Positions 57,958-64,000 of a stretch of DNA of 64,000 nucleotides are shown in pieces. The position numbers and the translations under genes were made by a program. Under the pieces are notes generated by a model, which saw only the letters and a program-made list of their open reading frames with translations, was not told where the DNA came from and made no database searches. The stretch comes from Fredricksoniimonas sp964643325 (GTDB lineage: Bacteria; Omnitrophota; Gorgyraeia; Zapsychrales; Fredricksoniimonadaceae): NCBI GenBank assembly GCA_964643325.1, contig CAZXSE010000005.1, positions 1 to 64,000 on the forward strand, written 5' to 3'. How positions within the stretch are numbered: position 1 is the first letter of the stretch; every line of letters starts with the position of its first letter.

Positions 57958-59177
57958 AACTTTTGAAACTCAACAGCAAGAACATCCAGCAGCTCTACGA
58001 CCGCAATCTTTATTATCGCCGCAAGAGCACGGTGGCAAAAGTGGCGGGGATCATCGAGGATATCCGGACGCATGGCGACGACGCGGTGCTCAAATACACC
58101 CGCCGTTTTGACCATGTCAAGCTCGCGGCGAAGGACTTGCGCGTGGCCGAGAGCGAGATCAGCGGCGCGTTCCAGAACATCAAGCCTGAATTTGTGGCAA
58201 CGCTCAAGCTCGTCATCAACAATGTGACGACATTTTATCGCAGCCAGATCAAGAAGCCCTGTTGCGTCAAGAGCGAGGATGGCGTGCTCCTGAAAGAGGA
58301 GTTCCGTCCGATCGATACGGTCGGTGTATATATCCCGGCGGGGACAGCGCCTCTGGTCTCGTCCGTTTATATGACGGTCATTCCGGCGAAGATCGCGGGG
58401 GTCAAGCGCATTGTGATCGTGACGCCTCCGGGCAAGGACGGGCATGTCAATCCGTATATCCTGGCCGTGGCAAACCTTCTTAATGTCAGCGAGGTTTACA
58501 AGATCGGCGGGGCGCAGGCCATTGCTGCGCTGGCGTTCGGCACGAAGACGGTCCCGCGGGTGGACAAGATCGTGGGCCCGGGCAATTCTTATGTAACGGA
58601 AGCAAAACGCCAGCTTTTCGGTTATGTGGACATTGACATGCTTGCGGGTCCGACGGAGTTGGTCGTGATCGCCAACCGCTACAGCGATCCGGATTTCGTG
58701 GTCGCTGATTTTGAGTCACAGGTCGAACACGCGGGCGGCATTTCCATCCTTATTTCGACATCCAAACAGCTGATCCGCCAGGTCCGTGGGCGCGTGCAGG
58801 GCGGGTATGTGATCTATGCCAAGAATATGGAAGAGGCCATCGAGATCGCCAACAGGATAGCCCCTGAACATTTACAGATATTGACCAGCAATCCGGCGAG
58901 TGTGGCCAAGAAGATCCGGCATGCGGGTGCTATTTTCCTGGGGCCTTACAGCCCAACGCCCCTGGGGGATTATATCGCGGGCCCGAGCCATGTGCTGCCG
59001 ACGCTTGGAACGGCCAAGTTCTCGTCGGGCTTGAGTATCTCGAGCTTCATGAAGACGAGCCATATTATTTCGTATTCCAGGAAAGCGCTTGAGAAGGTGC
59101 GTGAACCGCTGGAGCGGATCGCGCTGATCGAGGGCTTGGTCAAGCACGCTGGATCTGTTAACGTCAGGTTCAAATAA
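57954..59177 (+). CDS. hisD: Histidinol dehydrogenase
   Basis: HisD oxidises histidinol to histidine in two NAD-dependent steps with zinc. The 407 residues contain VGVYIPAGTAPLVSSVYMTV, IGGAQAIAALAFGTKTV, KIVGPGNSYVTEAKRQL, DMLAGPTELVVIANR, ESQVEHAGG (zinc and catalytic residues) and the later APEHLQILTSN. It starts inside alaS by an ATGA overlap and opens the his group of this window, followed by hisB 11 bases later. No hisG or hisC is in the window. Confidence 0.97.
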   Translation: MKLLKLNSKNIQQLYDRNLYYRRKSTVAKVAGIIEDIRTHGDDAVLKYTRRFDHVKLAAKDLRVAESEISGAFQNIKPEFVATLKLVINNVTTFYRSQIKKPCCVKSEDGVLLKEEFRPIDTVGVYIPAGTAPLVSSVYMTVIPAKIAGVKRIVIVTPPGKDGHVNPYILAVANLLNVSEVYKIGGAQAIAALAFGTKTVPRVDKIVGPGNSYVTEAKRQLFGYVDIDMLAGPTELVVIANRYSDPDFVVADFESQVEHAGGISILISTSKQLIRQVRGRVQGGYVIYAKNMEEAIEIANRIAPEHLQILTSNPASVAKKIRHAGAIFLGPYSPTPLGDYIAGPSHVLPTLGTAKFSSGLSISSFMKTSHIISYSRKALEKVREPLERIALIEGLVKHAGSVNVRFK

Positions 59178-59188
59178 GGGAGAACATC

Positions 59189-59800
59189 ATGAGAACAGCT
59201 GTCGTTGAACGCAAAAGCAAGGAAACGCACATCAAGGTAGGCCTTAACATTGACGGCAGGGGCGATCGGACGGAGATCAAGACAGGGATCGCCTTTCTTG
59301 ACCACATGATCACGCTCTTTGCCTTTCACGGACTTTTTGATCTTGAGCTTGAGGTTGTCGCGTCGGATACGGCCATTGATATCCATCACACTAATGAGGA
59401 TATCGGTATTGTCCTGGGCAAGGCGTTCAAGGAGGCTTTGGCGGACAAGGCGGGCATCCGGCGTTTTGGTTGTGCCGGGGCGCCCATGGAGGGCACGGTC
59501 GCGCGCGCGATCATTGATATCAGCGGGCGCGGGTATTTCCGGCTGAATCTTGAGGCGGATAAGGTCCTCAAGGTCAAGGACAAGGAAGAATATTCGCTGA
59601 CCTATCTCGAGCATTTCATGGAATCGTTCGCGCATGCGCTGGGCGCAACGATGAGCATCACGTTGCAGAATGTTTCGGATGATGTGCATACGAATGTCGA
59701 GGCTGTGTTTAAAGCGCTGGGTTTGGCGCTGGACCAGGCCACACAGGTTGATCTTCGGCGTGAGGGCATTGTTCCGTCGACAAAAGGAATTATTGATTAA
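59189..59800 (+). CDS. hisB: Imidazoleglycerol-phosphate dehydratase
   Basis: HisB dehydrates imidazole glycerol phosphate with two manganese ions. The 203 residues carry RKSKETHIKVGLNIDGRG, GIAFLDHMITLFAFHGLFDL, the metal-binding DIHHTNEDIGIVLG, the IDISGRGYF strand and the second HHxxE-like site EHFMESFAHALGATM. It is the monofunctional dehydratase type without the N-terminal phosphatase of E. coli HisB. It is separated from hisH by a 195-base non-coding gap with a large inverted repeat. Confidence 0.96.
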   Translation: MRTAVVERKSKETHIKVGLNIDGRGDRTEIKTGIAFLDHMITLFAFHGLFDLELEVVASDTAIDIHHTNEDIGIVLGKAFKEALADKAGIRRFGCAGAPMEGTVARAIIDISGRGYFRLNLEADKVLKVKDKEEYSLTYLEHFMESFAHALGATMSITLQNVSDDVHTNVEAVFKALGLALDQATQVDLRREGIVPSTKGIID

Positions 59801-59802
59801 CT

Positions 59803-59968
59803 GCGCTTTTGGTCAGCTCGCGGCGTGTTCGAGTCGCGAAATATCAAGCGCTCGTGATCAGCTTTGGCATGTTGTAGCCGCGAATTAGAGAGCGGCCTTC
59901 CTTCATTAGACAGGGACGCTCTCTGCTGAGCGGCGGAAACATGCCAAGGGCTGATCAGAAGAGCGCTT
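59803..59968. repeat. Long imperfect inverted repeat between hisB and hisH
   Basis: An arm beginning AGCGCTCGTGATCAGC (59847-59862) and running to about 59895 is complementary, with small bulges, to about 59915-59967, which ends GCTGATCAGAAGAGCGCT. Pairing includes GGCATGTT/AACATGCC and AGAGAGCG/CGCTCTCT. A related third copy, GCGCTTTTGGTCAGC, lies at 59803-59817. Between the two direct copies is GTGTTCGAGTCGCG, which looks like a tRNA T-arm. No protein frame is credible here. Confidence 0.8.
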
Positions 59969-59995
59969 GTGATTTGTTCAATATCAGGGATTAAC

Positions 59996-60598
59996 ATGAT
60001 CGCAATTATTGATTATGGCATGGGAAATTTGCGCAGTGTGCAGAAGGCATTGGAGAATGTCGGCGGCAAGACGTGTATCGTTGCTGCCCCTGACGGGATC
60101 ATGAAGGCTGACAAGCTGGTGCTTCCTGGCGTCGGGGCCATGAAACCGGCCATGGATAAACTGCAGGCATCAGGGCTGGACGTGGCTATCAAGCTGTTCG
60201 CTGCTTCGGGCAAGCCGTTCTTGGGGATTTGCTTGGGGTTTCAGCTTTTGTTCGATGAGAGCAGTGAAGGCGGCAGCGTCAAAGGGCTTGGGATGTTGCC
60301 CGGCAGGGTTGAACGGTTCCCGGATACGGTCAAGGTCCCGCAGATGGGTTGGAATAATTTGAAGATCGTTCAGCCGGGTTGCCCCATGTATCGCGGCGTG
60401 GGGGATGGTCGGCATGTTTATTTTTGTCATTCGTACTATGCCGCACCCAAGGATCAGGCGGTCATTGCAACAACGACCGAGCACGGCATTGCCTATGCTT
60501 CGTCGGTGTGCAAGGGTAATATCTGGGGCGTGCAGTTCCACCCGGAAAAGAGCCAGGCCGCGGGCTTGCGCATCCTGGAGAACTTTGTCCAATGTTGA
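59996..60598 (+). CDS. hisH: Imidazole glycerol phosphate synthase, glutaminase subunit
   Basis: HisH releases ammonia from glutamine for HisF. The 200-residue class I amidotransferase shows IIDYGMGNLRSVQKALE, LPGVGAMKPAMDKL, the nucleophile C79 in FLGICLGFQLLF, and H182 and E184 in VQFHPEKS. AGGGA lies before ATG 59996. The stop lies inside the hisA start region (overlap of 7 bases). The partner hisF follows hisA. Confidence 0.96.
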   Translation: MIAIIDYGMGNLRSVQKALENVGGKTCIVAAPDGIMKADKLVLPGVGAMKPAMDKLQASGLDVAIKLFAASGKPFLGICLGFQLLFDESSEGGSVKGLGMLPGRVERFPDTVKVPQMGWNNLKIVQPGCPMYRGVGDGRHVYFCHSYYAAPKDQAVIATTTEHGIAYASSVCKGNIWGVQFHPEKSQAAGLRILENFVQC

Positions 60599-61311
60599 TC
60601 ATCCCTGCTATTGATATCAAGGACGGCAAGGTCGTGCGCCTGTTCCAGGGGCGTTTTGACCAGGTCACGGAATACGGCGCCGATCCCGTGGAGATGGCCA
60701 AACACTGGGAAGGCCTTGGGGCGAAATACCTGCATGTGGTCGATCTTGACGGGGCTGTGTCCGGCGAGCGGCGCAATCAGGATATTATCAAGAGGATCAT
60801 CAAAGCCATCGCCATTCCGATCGAGACGGGCGGCGGCATCCGTTCGCGTGAGGTTGTGGAAGATTTTATGGATGCCGGCATTGGCCGCGTCATCCTTGGC
60901 ACCAAGGTCGTGGATGATCGCGAGCTTTTGGCTGATGTGCTCAAGAGATGGCGTGCGCGCATTGCGGTCAGCCTTGATTGTTCCAAGGGATTTGTGGCCC
61001 AGCGTGGCTGGGTCGCCACATCGACGGTCAAGGGTGTGGATATGGCGCGTGAGCTGGCGGCCATGGGACTTGAATATATCATTTATACGGATATCGCGCG
61101 CGACGGAACATTGGCTGGGCCGAACATCGATGGGTTAAAAGAGGTCCTTGAGACCGGATGTCCCCATGTGATCGCGTCCGGCGGGGTCAAGTCGCTCGAC
61201 GATGTCAGGGCTCTTCTGGCGCTCAAACATCCAAGCTTGTACGGCATGATCACGGGCAGGGCGGTCTATGAAGGAACGCTGGATATTAAGGAAGCTCTGA
61301 AGCTATGTTAA
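60592..61311 (+). CDS. hisA: Phosphoribosylformimino-5-aminoimidazole carboxamide ribotide isomerase
   Basis: HisA opens the ribose ring of ProFAR in histidine synthesis. The 239-residue half-barrel-duplicated protein has IIPAIDIKDGKVVRLFQGRF, YLHVVDLDGAVSG, IPIETGGGIRSREVVED, IGRVILGTKVV and DIARDGTLAGPN with ASGGVKSLDDVRAL near the end, and D8 and D130-type catalytic acids. It overlaps hisH and hisF at either end by seven bases each. The isomerase type fits histidine synthesis rather than the PriA dual enzyme, since trp genes are separate, but this is not proved. Confidence 0.96.
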   Translation: MLIIPAIDIKDGKVVRLFQGRFDQVTEYGADPVEMAKHWEGLGAKYLHVVDLDGAVSGERRNQDIIKRIIKAIAIPIETGGGIRSREVVEDFMDAGIGRVILGTKVVDDRELLADVLKRWRARIAVSLDCSKGFVAQRGWVATSTVKGVDMARELAAMGLEYIIYTDIARDGTLAGPNIDGLKEVLETGCPHVIASGGVKSLDDVRALLALKHPSLYGMITGRAVYEGTLDIKEALKLC

Positions 61312-62063
61312 CGAAACGCATCATCCCATGCCTGGATGTCAAGGACGGGCGCGTTGTCAAAGGTGTCAACTTTGTCAATCTGCGCGATGCCGGGGACCCG
61401 GTCGCTGTTGCTAATGTTTACAACAATGCGCGCGCGGATGAACTTGTTTTTCTGGATATTACGGCGAGCCACGAGGGCCGCAAGACCTTCATTGATGTTG
61501 TGCGCCGCACGGCCGAGCAGGTCTTTATGCCGCTGACCGTTGGCGGCGGGATCAACTCTGTTGAAGATATCCGCAATCTGCTCAATGCCGGCGCGGACAA
61601 GGTGTCGATCAACACTTCGGCGTTGAACGATCCGGACCTTGTGCGTGAAGCGGCCGAGCGTTTTGGCAGCCAGTGCATTGTCGTGGCCATTGACGCCAAG
61701 AAGATCGGACCTTCATGGAAAGTTTTTACGCACGGCGGGCGCAATCAGGTGGACAAGGATGCCATCGCGTGGGCCCGCGAGGTCCAGGCGCTGGGCGCGG
61801 GTGAGATCTTATTGACGAGCATGGATGCCGACGGGACCAAGAACGGATTTGATCTGCCGCTGACAAAAGCGGTAACGGATGCGGTCAATATCCCGGTCAT
61901 TGCTTCCGGCGGGGCAGGGGATGCGCTGCACTTCGCGGAGCTGTTCATTAAGACCGGCGCGGACGCCGGTCTTGCGGCGTCGATCTTTCATTATGGAGAG
62001 ATCGCTGTTCCTGAAGTGAAGCGTTATCTGGATGCCCGGGGCATCCCGGTCAGATTGACTTAA
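61305..62063 (+). CDS. hisF: Imidazole glycerol phosphate synthase, cyclase subunit
   Basis: HisF joins PRFAR with ammonia from HisH, giving imidazole glycerol phosphate and AICAR. The 252 residues begin TKRIIPCLDVKDGRVVKGVN, with the catalytic D of CLDV, then FLDITASHEGRKTF, LTVGGGINSVEDIRNLLNAG, CIVVAIDAKKIG (second Asp), LTSMDADGTKNGFD and VIASGGAGDALHFAELF. It overlaps hisA by seven bases. trpE follows after 23 bases. Confidence 0.97.
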   Translation: MLTKRIIPCLDVKDGRVVKGVNFVNLRDAGDPVAVANVYNNARADELVFLDITASHEGRKTFIDVVRRTAEQVFMPLTVGGGINSVEDIRNLLNAGADKVSINTSALNDPDLVREAAERFGSQCIVVAIDAKKIGPSWKVFTHGGRNQVDKDAIAWAREVQALGAGEILLTSMDADGTKNGFDLPLTKAVTDAVNIPVIASGGAGDALHFAELFIKTGADAGLAASIFHYGEIAVPEVKRYLDARGIPVRLT

Positions 62064-62086
62064 ATGGCAGTACGGGGTTAAAAGCG

Positions 62087-63586
62087 ATGAAGTGCGTTAC
62101 AGAAAAAGAATTCCTGGCATATGCGAAACAGGGCAACCTGATCCCCGTGTTCCGGGATATTTACGGCGACCTTGAGACGCCGGTGGCGGCTTATATGAAA
62201 CTGGCTGCCCGGTCGCGGTATTCTTTTCTGTTAGAGTCCGTGGAAGGCGGCGAGAAATTGGCGCGGTATTCCTTCCTGGCCCGCGATCCGGAACTGGTTG
62301 TGCGCGTCAAAGGGCGTCATGCCCAAATCATTCGTTTTGTCAAAGGCAAGCCCGTCGCAGAGAAGGTTGATTTCAAGAAGTCGCCGCTCGAGATCGTTCG
62401 CGCCCTGGTCCGTAATTACAAGTTCGTGAATATCCCCGGCCTCCCGCAGATCTGCGGCGGTTTCGTCGGGTATTTGAGTTATGACGCGGTGCGGTTCTTC
62501 GAAGATATTCCTGATCAAAGACCGGATGACCTTGATCTGCCTGATGTTGTTTTGATGATGGCCAAAGAAATGGTCATCTTCGATCATTTGCATCACACGA
62601 TCAAGATCGTTTGTTGTGTGGGGACGGATAAGAAAGACACAATTGCCATCCTCAAGCGCAAATATCGCGAGGCCATGGTACGCATTGACGGCCTCGTCGC
62701 TGGTATGGCTGCGCCACTAAGACTGCCCAAGGCCGTGGCCGGGAAGTTTTCCGGCATGAAGGTCCGTTCGAACTGCACGCGCAGGATGTATGAGGATATG
62801 GTCGTTAAGACTAAAGAACAGATCCGCGCCGGGGAGATCATCCAGGCGGTCATTTCCCAGCGCTTTGAAGTGAAGATCAAGACATCGCCTATGAATGTGT
62901 ACCGGACATTGAGAACGCTCAATCCGTCACCTTACATGTATCTCTTGAATCTTGATGGGGTTTCTATCGTCGGGTCTTCGCCCGAACTTTTGGTCCGTTG
63001 CGAGAAAGGAATGGTCGAGACGCGGCCGATCGCGGGCACGCGTCCGCGCGGCAAGACGCTCGAGGAGGACGCGGCACTGGAAAAAGAGCTTCTGGCGGAC
63101 CCTAAGGAAGTAGCGGAACATGTGATGCTTGTCGATCTCGGGCGCAATGACCTGGGGCGCGTGTGTGAGCCTGGAACGGTCAAGGTGACGGAATTGATGG
63201 GTGTGGAGAGGTATTCTCATGTGATGCATATCGTCTCAAGCGTGCAGGGGAAATTGCGCCCGGATCAGGACGTGATCGCGGCCTTGGAGGCTACTTTTCC
63301 GGCGGGAACTCTCTCGGGCGCGCCCAAGATCCGCGCTATGGAGATCATCGAGGCCCTGGAGCCTTCGCACAGGGGGCCTTACGGCGGATGCATTGGATAC
63401 ATAAGTTTCTCGCAAGATATTGACACTTGTATTACAATACGCACTATTGTCATCAAGGGTGACACGGCGTATGTCCAGGCAGGGGCCGGCATTGTGGCGG
63501 ATTCTGACCCGGTCAGTGAATATACCGAGACGGTAAACAAGGCAAAAGCGCAGATCAGGGCCCTTGAACTGGCTCATCAGCGCTAG
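62087..63586 (+). CDS. trpE: Anthranilate synthase component I
   Basis: TrpE makes anthranilate from chorismate, with ammonia from TrpG. The 499 residues show SRYSFLLESVEGGEKLARYS (feedback and substrate region), GGFVGYLSYDAVRFFE, and the chorismate-binding C-terminal half: MYEDMVVKTKEQIRAGEIIQ, NPSPYMYLLNLDGVSIVGSS, TRPIAGTRPRGKTLEED, LVDLGRNDLGRV, FPAGTLSGAPKIRAMEIIE and GGCIGYISFSQDIDTCITIR. The LLES motif resembles the tryptophan-binding site. No trpG lies next to it, although rpsP follows; aminodeoxychorismate synthase PabB is a less likely alternative. Confidence 0.93.
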   Translation: MKCVTEKEFLAYAKQGNLIPVFRDIYGDLETPVAAYMKLAARSRYSFLLESVEGGEKLARYSFLARDPELVVRVKGRHAQIIRFVKGKPVAEKVDFKKSPLEIVRALVRNYKFVNIPGLPQICGGFVGYLSYDAVRFFEDIPDQRPDDLDLPDVVLMMAKEMVIFDHLHHTIKIVCCVGTDKKDTIAILKRKYREAMVRIDGLVAGMAAPLRLPKAVAGKFSGMKVRSNCTRRMYEDMVVKTKEQIRAGEIIQAVISQRFEVKIKTSPMNVYRTLRTLNPSPYMYLLNLDGVSIVGSSPELLVRCEKGMVETRPIAGTRPRGKTLEEDAALEKELLADPKEVAEHVMLVDLGRNDLGRVCEPGTVKVTELMGVERYSHVMHIVSSVQGKLRPDQDVIAALEATFPAGTLSGAPKIRAMEIIEALEPSHRGPYGGCIGYISFSQDIDTCITIRTIVIKGDTAYVQAGAGIVADSDPVSEYTETVNKAKAQIRALELAHQR

Positions 63587-63624
63587 AGCAAAAAAGAACA
63601 GAACGCAGAAAGGAAACACGGGCA

Positions 63625-63876
63625 ATGGAAGTTAAGATCAGAATGCAGCGAGCGGGGGATCCGGCGCAGAAAAGTCACAACTGGAGGATCGTCGCCATCA
63701 GCAAATGCAAGGCGCGCGACGGCAGGGTCCTTGAGATCATGGGGCATTATGACCCGGCGAAGAAGCCCGCGGTCTATAAGCTTGATATTTCCAAGATCGA
63801 GAAATGGCTTAAGAACGGCGCGCAGATGTCGGATACGGTCCGCACGCTCTACAACAAGACCAAAAGACAGAAATAA
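63625..63876 (+). CDS. rpsP: 30S ribosomal protein S16
   Basis: S16 helps assemble the central part of the small subunit. The 83 residues begin VKIRMQRAGDPAQKSHNWRI, with the lysine-and-arginine-rich beta barrel, and go on IMGHYDPAKKPAVYKLDISK and KWLKNGAQMSDTVRTLYNK. It is the normal length of about 80-90. AGAAAGGAAAC precedes ATG 63625. Here S16 is followed by yajC, not by rimM-trmD-rplS, which is the common order. Confidence 0.96.
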   Translation: MEVKIRMQRAGDPAQKSHNWRIVAISKCKARDGRVLEIMGHYDPAKKPAVYKLDISKIEKWLKNGAQMSDTVRTLYNKTKRQK

Positions 63877-63915
63877 GATCATAGATGCGGCCTTGCGCCG
63901 CGGAAGGATTATTGT

Positions 63916-64000
63916 ATGGCGCCTCAACAGACACCTTTGCTGGTGCAGCTGGTCCCGATGGTCATTATTTTCGGGATATTCTATTTCCTGGTGATCCGCC
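63916..64000 (+). CDS. yajC: Preprotein translocase subunit YajC, N-terminal part
   Basis: The window ends inside this gene. The 28 residues seen read APQQTPLLVQLVPMVIIFGI then FYFLVIR, a short polar start followed by one membrane helix that ends in an Arg, as in YajC, the small SecDF-associated protein. GGAAGG lies eight bases before ATG 63916. YajC usually sits upstream of secD and secF, so these may follow beyond the edge. Confidence 0.85.
   Translation, partial: MAPQQTPLLVQLVPMVIIFGIFYFLVIR

Noticed and set aside
57012..58445. Open frame of 477 codons on the minus strand across alaS and hisD
   Set aside because: Both plus-strand genes are complete and certain; the antisense product has low-complexity Ser/Arg/Pro content without any family match.

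Overview
The window comes from a Gram-negative bacterium with moderately high GC and a coding-dense chromosome. Lipid A and Kdo genes (lpxB, lpxK, waaA, an LpxL-type acyltransferase), several heptosyltransferase-like GT9 genes, a type II secretion/type IV pilus-like pseudopilin cluster and a large STT3-type oligosaccharyltransferase sit among ordinary housekeeping genes. This mix, the many four-base ATGA overlaps and the LpxL-ELM1 fusion fit an uncultured PVC-related candidate phylum such as Omnitrophota; that placement is an inference and not proved here. A 10-base run of N at 50918-50927 shows that the sequence is a scaffold, probably from a metagenome.

Layout. 1-6717: end of gspF, a gluzincin peptidase, pseudopilins G/I/J/K, a PilM-PilN-like fusion, a PilO-like protein and a TPR protein. 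6717-10527: surface glycan genes (wecB, a DPM1-like GT2, a membrane GT39-like enzyme) and a small unknown protein. 10528-17386: terminators, tRNA-Ala, a minus-strand pair (STT3 and a trypsin-like protease), a Pif1-like helicase, a response regulator and lpxB. 17468-23116: a membrane histidine kinase, then rpsB-tsf-pyrH-frr. 23139-23960: tRNA-Lys, tRNA-Leu and tRNA-Gly set in a field of palindromes. 23988-28524: a permease-less PTS set (EIIA, YvcK, HPr, EI) and a nucleotidyltransferase. 28567-38539: metK, ahcY, pfkA, ilvC, leuA, aroE, prepilin peptidase, fba and two tiny proteins. 38607-43239: aroK, dprA, topA, xerC. 43243-53728: waaA, lpxK, acyltransferase-ELM1 fusion, GT4-GT9 fusion, GT4 and three GT9 genes. 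53807-57957: recA-recX-alaS. 57954-63586: hisD, hisB, hisH, hisA, hisF, trpE. The window ends with rpsP and the start of yajC.

The genes work together as an envelope programme (lipid A, Kdo, core heptoses, glycan precursors, protein N-glycosylation, secretion pseudopili and their peptidase), central metabolism and amino-acid synthesis (Ile/Val/Leu, shikimate, His, Trp, methyl cycle), and information processing.

The most unusual signal is non-coding. All four tRNA genes are followed directly by nested inverted repeats. In three of them the repeat contains the 3' end of that tRNA gene and its inverted complement; the Ala and Lys copies are clearly homologous while their stems differ by compensatory changes. 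Two tandem hairpins between tRNA-Lys and tRNA-Leu share one architecture with covarying stems, and further large palindromes lie at hisB-hisH, ilvC-leuA and downstream of fba. No CRISPR array, insertion sequence or prophage was found.
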